Below, in pieces: positions 23,793 to 32,296 of a stretch of 52,824 nt of DNA (its first letter is position 1; each line of letters opens with the position of its first letter). The translations under genes were made by a program, and so were the position numbers. The notes under the pieces were generated by a model. That model worked only from the letters and a program-made list of their open reading frames with translations, was not told where the DNA came from and searched no databases. The stretch is from JAGOLU01 sp964542665 (lineage in GTDB: Bacteria > Patescibacteriota > Microgenomatia > UBA1406 > GWC2-37-13). The DNA lies in assembly GCA_964542665.1 (NCBI GenBank), contig CAZIUF010000004.1, positions 1 to 52,824 of the forward strand, given 5' to 3'.

Positions 23793-24599
23793 TTACTTCA
23801 AAAACTTATCCACTGTTGCTTGCATATCGGTGAAGCTATATGCTCCATTGAAACGCTCACCGTTGACGAGGAACATAGGAGTTCCACCAAATCCAAGCTC
23901 TTGGGCCTTGGCCTGATCAGCAGCGATCTTTGGTGCATACTTGCCACTCGACAGACACTCAGTCATAAAGGTTGGGTCAACTGCTGACGCGATATATTGA
24001 GCGAGCTGTGGTGCATTGGCTTTATCATTTTTGACCGTTTCATTGATGAGATCATATCCAGCCTTGGTAAAGAGGAGATCATGCGTATTCCAAAATGCTC
24101 CTTTTTCTTGGGCACAATACAGTGCTTGGGCTGCGATCTCTCCACTTCCATGGCCATTGGCATACATTGGTATGTATACGGCTTTGCCAGCTTCTACGAG
24201 CTTCTTAATCTCGGGTACTGGTGGCACATAGGTTCCGCCATTGGCAACCGTTTTGAATCTATCTCCGGATACTTCGGGATTCAAGCCAACTGCCACATGA
24301 CAAAAGGGACAGCTTGGATCTGAAAACTCGACGATGATGAGTTTGGATTTCGTGTCGCCAAGGACGATATTTCCTTTAGTCACCAGTGCTTTGATCTTGT
24401 CCATCTCAACTGGTTTTTGTTGATCCTGAGCTTGAGCTGCACCAGCTGGCTTAGCTTCGACTACCTTCATCCGCTTCTCGAGATCGTTTACCTTAAAAGT
24501 GAGATAACCGATTAATATAGCGACAAGAACTGCGAGGATAGTACCGACAGATCCTGCGCCTTGTTTAAAACGTTGAGAAGTACTGAGATTTTGTGACAT
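23793..24599 (-). CDS. DsbA-family thiol:disulfide oxidoreductase, membrane anchored
   Basis: 268 residues. Seen: a transmembrane helix at about 17-36, a linker rich in A, Q and K, then a thioredoxin fold with active site CPFC (97-100), a helical insert and the cis-proline loop GGTPMFLVNGERF. It should form or shuffle disulfides in exported proteins. The ATG at 24599 is chosen over one 30 nt upstream because TGTTACGAT (extended -10) ends 8 nt before it. The gene stands alone and shares the terminator with the tRNA. Confidence 0.92.
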   Translation of the reverse strand: MSQNLSTSQRFKQGAGSVGTILAVLVAILIGYLTFKVNDLEKRMKVVEAKPAGAAQAQDQQKPVEMDKIKALVTKGNIVLGDTKSKLIIVEFSDPSCPFCHVAVGLNPEVSGDRFKTVANGGTYVPPVPEIKKLVEAGKAVYIPMYANGHGSGEIAAQALYCAQEKGAFWNTHDLLFTKAGYDLINETVKNDKANAPQLAQYIASAVDPTFMTECLSSGKYAPKIAADQAKAQELGFGGTPMFLVNGERFNGAYSFTDMQATVDKFLK

Positions 24600-24673
24600 A
24601 GAGCAGCATCGTAACAAACAAAATATCAAAATACAAACTGTAAAAACTTAACTCGCGCTAGTGAAACAGAAGA

Positions 24674-25030
24674 TTAGTGCATCCGAGCGCCAAGAGGCGT
24701 GTCGTCAGGCATCTGAGTAGGGATAGGTTTCACCGTACCATCGTCGACTGCGAGAAACATACCCTGACTTTCGATCCCTGCCATGGCTCGTGGAGCAAGA
24801 TTCACGAGGAACAGGTACTTTTTCCCAGCGAGTACTGTAGGATCAGGAAAGTATCCGAGGAGTCCGGTAAGGATAGTACGCGTTCCTAGAGTACTACCCA
24901 GATCTACACTGAGCTGAATTAGCTTTTTCGAATTAGGCACTGCAACAGCAGCGGTGATGAGTCCAACACGGATCTCGCACTTTGCAAAATCATCGATAGT
25001 AATGGTTTGGGATAGAGAATTTGTTTCCAT
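24674..25030 (-). CDS. tRNA-binding OB-fold protein (MetRS C-terminal domain-like)
   Basis: 118 residues, a single EMAP-type OB fold as found at the C-terminus of bacterial MetRS and in CsaA/Trbp111: FAKCEIRVGLITAAVAVPNS, TILTGLLGYFPDPTVLAGKK, NLAPRAMAGIESQGMFLA. It binds tRNA without sequence specificity and usually dimerises. As a free-standing protein it may assist a MetRS that lacks this domain, but metG is not in the window. It follows the membrane-protein gene by 6 nt. Confidence 0.9.
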   Translation of the reverse strand: METNSLSQTITIDDFAKCEIRVGLITAAVAVPNSKKLIQLSVDLGSTLGTRTILTGLLGYFPDPTVLAGKKYLFLVNLAPRAMAGIESQGMFLAVDDGTVKPIPTQMPDDTPLGARMH

Positions 25031-25036
25031 AACACA

Positions 25037-25999
25037 TTATTCTAACTCAATAGTACTGATTTTGAGAGGTGACATATACCAGGTACCTGGACCCCATGAT
25101 GGAACACATTCAGTAATCATGCAAAACTCTCTTCCAGTATCGCCTATAGCGAGTGAGTGACTAATAGGGACGAACTCACCCATTACCCGAACAGGCTTGT
25201 CAAGGAGCGGATCCAAAGGAAATGGAGCGTAGCTGATCGAAGTGTTACCAGTTTTCTTCCATGCAGGTGCACAATTTGTATTTTTCTTTTCGTAACACGC
25301 ATTTGTATCAGTGTAGTATGTCAGCCAATAATCACCATCGTAGTTCAGCACATACCTACCATCAGGGTCATCGAGGATGATATCGACATATAAACTGGGT
25401 TGATTTTCTTGGATGAATTCTGATGCAATATATAAAATCGGTAGTGTAAGTACGATAAGTGCCAGAGCCGCAAATATATTAAGCATTTTCTTCAGCCAAA
25501 TTGGAAAAGTAAGAAATAGTTTTCTAAATAACATGTACGTGCCAAATCCTCCAATATATAAAATCAAAAGGAGAACAATAGGAGAAAGGCTCCAATAAAA
25601 GTCCCATCCTAATATAGCTGCAAGAAATGTACCGCAGAACAATATCATTACAGGTACGGTACACACGAGTGATAACCTGAAAGGAAACTTGAGTGATTGA
25701 AAGATACTTACAAACTTTGAATTTCGAGTGATAAGCAAGAGAGCTATGAAAGCAAATATGACCTCTATGCATACACCGACAAAGGGAAGAATAAAATTAA
25801 AGTAATTTGTCGCAACATACCGTAGTGGATCATAAAAAAGCCTCACAAATATTGGCAAGGGATCTGAACCATCCATATACGGATGAAAAGTAGAGTCGAT
25901 GTAGAAAAGCCCCAATGAACACACAAAAACTATTACATTGAAGTACAAGATAGCTGCCACTATCCGTCTTGCCCATGTTTTGAGAAGTTTACCTCGCAT
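25037..25999 (-). CDS. Polytopic membrane protein of unknown function
   Basis: 320 residues, not recognised. Seen: about five to six transmembrane helices in residues 10-215 (for instance IVAAILYFNVIVFVCSLGLF and FILPFVGVCIEVIFAFIALL), then about 105 exported residues with three cysteines (NACYEKKNTNCAP and EFCMITECVPSWGPGTWY), which could form disulfides; the nearby DsbA-like protein may serve it. The ATG at 25999 is preferred because the longer frame runs 200 nt into alaS. It overlaps the alaS stop by 11 nt, so alaS, this gene and the tRNA-binding gene probably form one operon. Confidence 0.7.
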   Translation of the reverse strand: MRGKLLKTWARRIVAAILYFNVIVFVCSLGLFYIDSTFHPYMDGSDPLPIFVRLFYDPLRYVATNYFNFILPFVGVCIEVIFAFIALLLITRNSKFVSIFQSLKFPFRLSLVCTVPVMILFCGTFLAAILGWDFYWSLSPIVLLLILYIGGFGTYMLFRKLFLTFPIWLKKMLNIFAALALIVLTLPILYIASEFIQENQPSLYVDIILDDPDGRYVLNYDGDYWLTYYTDTNACYEKKNTNCAPAWKKTGNTSISYAPFPLDPLLDKPVRVMGEFVPISHSLAIGDTGREFCMITECVPSWGPGTWYMSPLKISTIELE

Positions 26000-27896
26000 A
26001 GATACGGAATATATTTTTTCCAATCTTCTCAACTTTGCATAGTTCAATCTTACCAATTTCTTTGGTATTGGTGACATGAGGGCCGCCACAAAGCTCTTTT
26101 GAGTAGGCAGTCTCGAGTGATTGGCCAATAAAATAGACTTTAACTTCATCAGGATATTTATCACGGAAGAAAGCTTTCGCGCCGAGCTTGAGCGCATCTT
26201 CTTTTGGCATCATGGTGAACTGGACAGGGAGAGCTTCAGCTATTTTTGAGTTTACTAGTTCTTGTATCTTTGTAACTTCTTCGCTTGTTGGTTTGTGATC
26301 GCATGCGAAGTCAAAGCGAAGCCGTTCACCGGTGATATTTGATCCTTCCTGCTGGACAGAGTTACCACACACAGTAAAGAGTGCCTGGTGGATGAGATGG
26401 GTTGCGGTGTGGTACTTCAAAACCTGTTCACTTTGATCTGCGAGTCCGCCTTTGAATTTTTGTTCACTGGCTCCACGTGAAGCATCAGCATGGGCTTTTT
26501 TCGCTTCTTCAAGTCCCTCTGTTGAGACGATCGCTCCTAGCTCCTTTGCTATCTCAGCCACCTCATCCGTAGGTACACCTGTTGATTGATATAAATCAAA
26601 CAATTCCTTGCCAGTTACCGTGATGCTTCCTTCATTGCTTGTCATCCCGGACTCGATCCGGGATCCAGAGGTTTTAGTCTTTACAAACTTTTCGATGATC
26701 TTCTTGCCGCTTTCAAGCGTCTGGAGATATTTCTCGATTTCTTCGATGACAATCGTCGGGACTACAGTGTCGTTGATGGCCGGATATGTATTTTTAAATA
26801 TCTCGACAGTTGCAGTCACGGCTTTTTTCAGCTGATCTGGCTGGATACTAAGAGATTGGGCTGCTCGGATAGCGCGACGGATGAGTCGGCGCATCACATA
26901 TCCTTGTTCTTTAGGTCCAGGCATGATCCCATCTGCAGCCATATTGACTGTAGTCCTGATGTGATCGACAGCTATGCGGATTTTTTTCTTTTTATCTTCG
27001 TCTAGTGCTGCATAGTCTGATGAAAGTGATTTGACAATAGGTGCAAACACATCCGTATTGAATATATCTGGATCACCATTGACTGCGGCGAGGATGCGCT
27101 CGAGTCCACCACCAAAATCAACATTCTTTTTGGGGAGTTCTTTGAGCTTGTCATCTGACTCCTTCATATACTGGACAAAGACCGAGTTGCCGATCTCCAT
27201 AAATCTTCCACAATCACAGTTTATATGACACTTTGCATCAGCAAAGATCGATTTCTCATGGTATTTCTTTTCATTTTTCGGATCAAAGTCGTAGAAAAGC
27301 TCGCTATCTGGACCACCAATCTCACCTACAGGCATCTGATCAGGTGTGCCAGCGCGCGACCACCAGTTTTTGGATGCATCGTACATCGTGATGCGCTGAT
27401 CTGCGTGCCAGGTATCTGCGGTACCCACCACAGTCTTTAGCCCACAGTCATCAAAGATCTTTTTCCAGATCGAGATAGATTCATCGTCGGGTGGTATCCC
27501 ATCACCACCTGCGAAGACACTCGCATACAGACGACTTGGATCGAGTCCAAATCCACACTCCTTATTTGTATATAGCTCAAACATCCAAGGGAGCTGTTCC
27601 TTTTTGAAATAGTCGCCAAAACTCCAATTACCCACCATTTCAAAGAATATGTCATGACGATTATCGCCCACTTCGTCTATATCCTGAGCACGCACACATC
27701 TCTGGATATTCCATACTCTCGTGCCTGCAGGATGAGGGGCACCCATGAGATTGGGGACAAATTGTTGCATGCCAGATCCAGTGAAGAGCGTTGTAGGATC
27801 ATTTTGCGGGATGAGAGAGATGCCGGGGACTTCTTTGTGCTGACGCTGTGTCCAGAAGTCTGCTATGCGTTGGCGGATTTGGATATGAGTCAACAT
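25989..27896 (-). CDS. alaS: Alanyl-tRNA synthetase, short form without C-Ala domain
   Basis: 635 residues, against about 875 in E. coli. Seen: the class II core (FTGSGMQQFVPNL, DIFFEMVGNWSFGDYFKKE, VDFGGGLERI), the middle tRNA-recognition region, and the editing domain with HTATHLIHQAL (HxxxH) and CGGPHV (CxxxH), all four zinc ligands present. It stops at the end of the editing domain, so the oligomerisation/C-Ala domain is absent; such short AlaRS are known in reduced genomes. A palindromic repeat at 26641-26670 encodes about residues 409-419 in frame. Ends by overlapping the next gene by 11 nt. Confidence 0.96.
   Translation of the reverse strand: MLTHIQIRQRIADFWTQRQHKEVPGISLIPQNDPTTLFTGSGMQQFVPNLMGAPHPAGTRVWNIQRCVRAQDIDEVGDNRHDIFFEMVGNWSFGDYFKKEQLPWMFELYTNKECGFGLDPSRLYASVFAGGDGIPPDDESISIWKKIFDDCGLKTVVGTADTWHADQRITMYDASKNWWSRAGTPDQMPVGEIGGPDSELFYDFDPKNEKKYHEKSIFADAKCHINCDCGRFMEIGNSVFVQYMKESDDKLKELPKKNVDFGGGLERILAAVNGDPDIFNTDVFAPIVKSLSSDYAALDEDKKKKIRIAVDHIRTTVNMAADGIMPGPKEQGYVMRRLIRRAIRAAQSLSIQPDQLKKAVTATVEIFKNTYPAINDTVVPTIVIEEIEKYLQTLESGKKIIEKFVKTKTSGSRIESGMTSNEGSITVTGKELFDLYQSTGVPTDEVAEIAKELGAIVSTEGLEEAKKAHADASRGASEQKFKGGLADQSEQVLKYHTATHLIHQALFTVCGNSVQQEGSNITGERLRFDFACDHKPTSEEVTKIQELVNSKIAEALPVQFTMMPKEDALKLGAKAFFRDKYPDEVKVYFIGQSLETAYSKELCGGPHVTNTKEIGKIELCKVEKIGKNIFRIYAR
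26641..26670. repeat. Palindromic element inside alaS
   Basis: GTCATCCCGGA, a short loop, then TCCGGGATCCAG. In frame with alaS, where it encodes SGSRIESGMT in a region between the tRNA-recognition helices and the editing domain. Confidence 0.75.
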
Positions 27897-27988
27897 GCGT
27901 GAGATTATACAGTATTCCTGCAGTTGCCAGGCGCTGAAACTTGTGTTTTTGGTCCATATCTGGTACAGTCAAAGTAGGTTTCCAGAAT

Positions 27989-28429
27989 ATGAACAAAGAA
28001 TCGATCATCGCCATCGTCCTCGGCCTCGTCCTAGGGGTTGTAGTAGCGGGAGGAGTCGTGTATTTGTCGGTACGTCAGCAACGTATCCAAAATACCCAGA
28101 TCACCCAGTCAGCCACCCCAGATGCTGGATTGTCTCCTGTCGTTGTGCCGCCCACTGTCGTCATCATGCAATCTCTAGATATTAAGGCCCCCCAATCAGG
28201 ATCGGTGACTGATGCGCGAGAGGTCAGGATAGAGGGCTCTGCCGCTATCAAGTCTCTTCTCATCATGCAGTCTCCGCTCGCCGCAGTCTCACAGAAGCTC
28301 GAGAGTGCCAACTTTAGTATGGTGATGCCTTTGGCACTCGGTGAAAACACTATCCAAGTTTCGTCATATCCTGAGGGCTCAAGTGCTCCCATACAAAAAA
28401 CCGTTTACATTTACCGTGTCATCCAATGA
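27989..28429 (+). CDS. Membrane-anchored protein with Ig-like domain
   Basis: 146 residues. Seen: one transmembrane helix (IIAIVLGLVLGVVVAGGVVYL), a linker rich in Q, T and S, and a small beta domain of the kind found in glucodextranase-B/bacterial Ig folds (PQSGSVTDAREVRIEGSA, then LALGENTIQVSSYPEG). It is probably exposed on the cell surface and may bind another surface component. The ATG at 27989 directly precedes the helix; the frame also extends upstream. It overlaps the next gene by 4 nt (ATGA). Divergent from alaS. Confidence 0.7.
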   Translation: MNKESIIAIVLGLVLGVVVAGGVVYLSVRQQRIQNTQITQSATPDAGLSPVVVPPTVVIMQSLDIKAPQSGSVTDAREVRIEGSAAIKSLLIMQSPLAAVSQKLESANFSMVMPLALGENTIQVSSYPEGSSAPIQKTVYIYRVIQ

Positions 28430-29151
28430 ACAAATCACTTTTTCTCGTCATCACTTGTTTAGTACTTCTTGTCCCTTCTGCATGGGCCATCACGATGACA
28501 CCGTCACCTGAGCCAAGTACCACTCCAGTCGCCACAACATCTGCGGCACTCGAGTCTACTCCTGAAGCAAGCATCAAAAATCTCCGTGATCGTATCGCTA
28601 GCAAGGTTGCTCAACTTCGTAAACGTGATGAGCAGGCTGTCTCGGGACAAATCATTTCGATGACTGATAGTGAGCTTGTTATCGAGTCGATATTTGGTAA
28701 AAAAGAAACGATTCAGCTCGATGAAACGCTCACGAAGTATTATCGTTTCACCGGGTCAGCTCGAGAAGAAATTGCAAAAGCTGATTTAAAGGTTGATCAA
28801 TATATAGTTGTCTTGGGGCCACGTTCAAGTGACAAAATCATCGCAAATGAGGTATTTAAAGATGAGTTGTATCAGATCAAGTCAGGCAGAGTCACCGAGG
28901 TCAATGCGTCAAAATCCACGTTTAAAATAGACACGTTTGACAAGGAGACACTTTCTGTGTCTGTAGAGGGTACCACTGCGATTCAATCGCTTAACCCAAG
29001 CTCAGCGAGCATTACAACCGGATCTTTTTCCCGGATCAAAGAGGGAGACACGGTCCAAGTAGTTTTCCGTATACTCTCGATCACCCAAAAGCTCGATAGC
29101 GTTACAGCTTCACGGATACTGCACATACCGGTTGCATACTTTGCGAAGTGA
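28426..29151 (+). CDS. Exported protein with signal peptide and OB-like repeats
   Basis: 241 residues, function unknown. Seen: a clear signal peptide (SLFLVITCLVLLVPSAWA), a proline/threonine-rich stretch, a helical segment, and then two similar beta domains (SGQIISMTDSELVIESIFG and KSGRVTEVNASKSTFKIDTF), resembling the DUF5666 type of small OB-like domain. It overlaps the preceding Ig-like gene by 4 nt, so the two are likely made together and may work together outside the membrane. secA follows 86 nt downstream. Confidence 0.72.
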   Translation: MNKSLFLVITCLVLLVPSAWAITMTPSPEPSTTPVATTSAALESTPEASIKNLRDRIASKVAQLRKRDEQAVSGQIISMTDSELVIESIFGKKETIQLDETLTKYYRFTGSAREEIAKADLKVDQYIVVLGPRSSDKIIANEVFKDELYQIKSGRVTEVNASKSTFKIDTFDKETLSVSVEGTTAIQSLNPSSASITTGSFSRIKEGDTVQVVFRILSITQKLDSVTASRILHIPVAYFAK

Positions 29152-29237
29152 GCCAGTGATCTGTTTTGTGTGCTTGTAGTAATCAGCATCACTATATATC
29201 ATGTCACCTGTATTCTGAGTATATTTATTTGCAACAT

Positions 29238-31952
29238 ATGTTTAAATTCTTCAAGTCATTTCTCGACTTTAACTCACGCGAAATAGCGCGACTGAAGCTG
29301 AGTGTCGCCAAGATCAATGAGCTAGGACCCGCGATGACCGCGCTTACCGATGATGAAATGCGTGCATATACCACCAAACTCCAGACAAAAGTGCAAAAAG
29401 AAGGTGTAAAGCTCGATGATGTTCTCCCAGAAGCATTCGCGCTTGTTAGAGAAGCTTCACATCGTACACTCGGTCAGAAACACTTTGATACTCAGCTGAT
29501 CGCTGGTATCGCACTGCATGAGGGTCGTATCGCAGAACAAAAAACAGGAGAGGGCAAGACGCTTACCGCAACTCTTGCACTTTATCTGAATGCTTTGACT
29601 GGAAAAGGAGTACATCTGGTGACGGTGAACGATTATCTTGCTCGCCGTGATGCGGGATGGATGGGACAGATCTTTCATCATCTTGGTCTGACCACATCAG
29701 CGATCATCTCTGAGGCATCATTTATGTTTGATCCAACCTATGAGGGTGGTGGAAGTATTGATGGCAGACTCTCGAAGCTCCGCCCAATATCTCGAAAAGA
29801 AGCATATGCAGCAGATGTGACCTATGGCATCAACAGTGAGTTTGGATTTGATTATCTTCGTGACAATATGGCTGAGGATCCTTCTCAACTTGCTCAACGT
29901 GGATTCCACTATGCGATCGTCGACGAAGCCGACTCCGTACTCATCGATGAGGCTCGGACGCCCCACATCATCTCAGCTCCTGTCGAGCGTGATATCAGTA
30001 GATACTACGAATATGCCAAACTAGTGAGACATCTTGTGCCAGCGACAGACTTTGTCATTGATGAGAAGCAACGGACCGTGAACTTGACCGATGCCGGCGT
30101 ATCACATATTGAGAAGATGATTGGCGTATCGAATCTATATGAAAAAGATTACGAAACGCTTTTCTATATCGAGGCAGCACTCAAAGCGGAGACGCTGTTT
30201 CGAATCGACAAGGACTATATCGTCAAAGAGGGCGAGGTCGTCATCGTAGATGAGTTCACAGGGCGACTCCTTGAAGGACGGCGTTTCTCTGAAGGTTTGC
30301 ACCAAGCTATCGAAGCCAAAGAAAACGTGACGATCAAAAAAGAGTCACGCACACTTGCCACTGTCTCACTCCAAAACTACTTCCGTATGTATGTGAAGTT
30401 GGCAGGTATGACAGGTACTGCAGCGACTGAGACTGAAGAGTTCAACAAAATATACAAGACTGATGTCCTCATAGTTCCGACACATCGACCAATCGGTCGC
30501 AAAGACCTGCCAGATATGATCTATAAAACAGAAAAAGGCAAATACATTGCTGTAGCTGATGAGATCGCACGACAACATGAAAGTGGACGACCAGTACTCG
30601 TAGGTACGACATCCATAGAAAAAAATGAACTACTTTCCAGTCTTTTGAAAAAACGAAATATCCCTCACGAAGTACTCAACGCCAAGAACCACGAGCGAGA
30701 GGCAGTGATCATATCCAAGGCAGGTGAGAAAAGAGCAGTTACCGTAGCTACCAACATGGCAGGTCGTGGAGTAGATATCATTTTGGGTGGAGCAGATGGC
30801 AAAGCACACGATGAGGTCGCCGCACTCGGCGGACTCAGTGTCATCGGTACTGAGCGACATGAGTCTCGACGTATCGACAATCAGCTGAGAGGTCGATCAG
30901 GTCGTCAGGGAGATGCGGGAACATCACAGTTTTTTGTATCACTATCAGATGACATGATGCGTATATTCGGTGGCGAGCAGATTTCCAAGCTCATGACCTT
31001 CTTTAACTTTCCTGAGGATCAGCCGCTCTCACACTCGATGGTCAACAAAGCACTCGAATCAGCTCAGCAGAAAGTGGAAGGGCACAACTTTGATATCCGC
31101 AAGCATCTCGTCGAATACGATGATGTGTTAAACCGTCAACGACAGATCATCTACGGATTGCGTCGTCAGATGCTTGAGGCACTGTCTGCAGACAAAAGTC
31201 TGATCTGGAGAACGATCGATGAAAAGCTCACTTCAGTATTGCTCCAGTTGACCAATGGCACCTTATCTATAGGAGAGTACGATGATACATCGACCGTGCA
31301 TGCAGAGTTTGCAAAAGAGATCGCGGTGATGTTTGGTATTGAAGAATCAAAAGTAACTGAGCTCTTGGCAAAAGGTGATCAGCCGTATGTAGAGTCAGAG
31401 CTCACCAAGATCGTGACAGAATCTATCCGTCAAAAGGCTGCATCAGTACCAGACAATGTTTGGCTCAGTGTGGTGCGATCAATTTTTTTGTCCACGATCG
31501 ATCAGTTCTGGACGCTCCACCTGACATCGATAGAGGAGTTGAGAGATGGGATCAACCTACGTGGATTTGCTCAGCTTGATCCATTGATCGAGTACAAAAA
31601 TGAAGCATTCAAGATGTTTGAAAAACTTATCTCAGATATCGACTATGAAGTAGTGAAGCGTCTCATGGGCGTGCGTATCAGCGAGACTCCACCTGATGAG
31701 CTCCTCAATCCATCAAACAAACCGAAACCGCTCGTCATGCACGCTGCCAGTGGTGGAAGCGCTTATCAAGAAGCAAGCCAAAAGCAGTTCCAGGCTCCGA
31801 ATGTCATGCCTGGCAGTCGTCCTGATCCCGCGCGCGCGGGAGAAGGATCCACTACTCCCACACCGCTTCACAACGACCACAAAGACATCGGTCGCAATGA
31901 CCCGTGCTTCTGCGGCTCAGGCAAAAAGTACAAGAAGTGTCATGGGGCTTAG
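29238..31952 (+). CDS. secA: Preprotein translocase ATPase SecA
   Basis: 904 residues, standard length. It drives proteins through SecYEG by ATP hydrolysis. Seen: Walker A region AEQKTGEGKTLTATLAL, DEAD-type box VDEADSVLIDEARTPHIIS, the cross-linking domain, NBD2 (VTVATNMAGRGVDIILGG, QLRGRSGRQGD), the helical scaffold, and the C-terminal zinc motif RNDPCFCGSGKKYKKCHG that binds SecB or ribosome. The ATG at 29238 gives the standard start MFKFFKSFLD. The linker before the zinc motif contains a GC-rich palindrome at 31817-31850. It overlaps the convergent 97-residue gene by 4 nt. Confidence 0.97.
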   Translation: MFKFFKSFLDFNSREIARLKLSVAKINELGPAMTALTDDEMRAYTTKLQTKVQKEGVKLDDVLPEAFALVREASHRTLGQKHFDTQLIAGIALHEGRIAEQKTGEGKTLTATLALYLNALTGKGVHLVTVNDYLARRDAGWMGQIFHHLGLTTSAIISEASFMFDPTYEGGGSIDGRLSKLRPISRKEAYAADVTYGINSEFGFDYLRDNMAEDPSQLAQRGFHYAIVDEADSVLIDEARTPHIISAPVERDISRYYEYAKLVRHLVPATDFVIDEKQRTVNLTDAGVSHIEKMIGVSNLYEKDYETLFYIEAALKAETLFRIDKDYIVKEGEVVIVDEFTGRLLEGRRFSEGLHQAIEAKENVTIKKESRTLATVSLQNYFRMYVKLAGMTGTAATETEEFNKIYKTDVLIVPTHRPIGRKDLPDMIYKTEKGKYIAVADEIARQHESGRPVLVGTTSIEKNELLSSLLKKRNIPHEVLNAKNHEREAVIISKAGEKRAVTVATNMAGRGVDIILGGADGKAHDEVAALGGLSVIGTERHESRRIDNQLRGRSGRQGDAGTSQFFVSLSDDMMRIFGGEQISKLMTFFNFPEDQPLSHSMVNKALESAQQKVEGHNFDIRKHLVEYDDVLNRQRQIIYGLRRQMLEALSADKSLIWRTIDEKLTSVLLQLTNGTLSIGEYDDTSTVHAEFAKEIAVMFGIEESKVTELLAKGDQPYVESELTKIVTESIRQKAASVPDNVWLSVVRSIFLSTIDQFWTLHLTSIEELRDGINLRGFAQLDPLIEYKNEAFKMFEKLISDIDYEVVKRLMGVRISETPPDELLNPSNKPKPLVMHAASGGSAYQEASQKQFQAPNVMPGSRPDPARAGEGSTTPTPLHNDHKDIGRNDPCFCGSGKKYKKCHGA
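31817..31850. repeat. Probable palindromic element in the secA linker
   Basis: GTCCTGATCCCGCGCG followed by CGCGGGAGAAGGATCC. It resembles the GTCAT elements with mixed arms. It is in frame at about residues 860-871, in the variable linker before the SEC-C zinc motif. Membership is less certain than for the others. Confidence 0.45.
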
Positions 31953-32242
31953 TCAGCAGTGTTACTATTAAAAAGACAGCCATTGAAATAGTCGAAAATC
32001 CTATCTCCCTCTGGCAAACGTCCCATATCCTGAAGTGTACGCAGTATTTGAACAGTTGGGCATACCCCGTCTTTACCTAACCCTGCACAGTGGGTGGTTG
32101 TGTCAGGTGTGATTTTAATTCCAGCCAAATTTTTTGTAGGGTAATAACTTGTCCGAGTTTCTGGTGCGAGTATACGGGCAAAATCTTCAGCTGTGACACC
32201 TTTAGGTCGAGGAATTAGCGGGGTGCAATATTCACCACTCAT
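31949..32242 (-). CDS. Small hypothetical protein, 97 residues
   Basis: Not recognised. It has four cysteines (C6, C52, C61, C88) and motifs EYCTPLIPRPKGVTAEDFA and TTTHCAGLGKDGVCPTV. No signal peptide or membrane helix is seen. Evidence for a real gene: TATCAT ends 7 nt before the ATG, as for many genes here, the frame is intact, and the end overlaps secA by only 4 nt. It is divergent from the aminopeptidase gene, whose promoter has the same -10 hexamer 30 nt away. Confidence 0.5.
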   Translation of the reverse strand: MSGEYCTPLIPRPKGVTAEDFARILAPETRTSYYPTKNLAGIKITPDTTTHCAGLGKDGVCPTVQILRTLQDMGRLPEGDRIFDYFNGCLFNSNTAD

Positions 32243-32249
32243 AATATAT

Positions 32250-32291
32250 ATGATATTTAGATTTATTCGAGCTCAATTCAAGTGGTATCAT
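32250..32291. promoter_or_regulatory. Divergent promoter pair
   Basis: TATCAT on the minus strand at 32255-32250 serves the 97-residue gene (7 nt to ATG), and TATCAT on the plus strand at 32286-32291 serves the aminopeptidase gene (5 nt to ATG). Both predict leaderless mRNAs. Confidence 0.5.
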
Positions 32292-32296
32292 ACACC

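Noticed and set aside
25989..26197. Longer N-terminus for the membrane protein gene downstream of alaS
   Set aside because: The frame is open for another 200 nt but lies fully inside alaS; an ATG at 25999 overlapping the alaS stop gives a normal operon junction.
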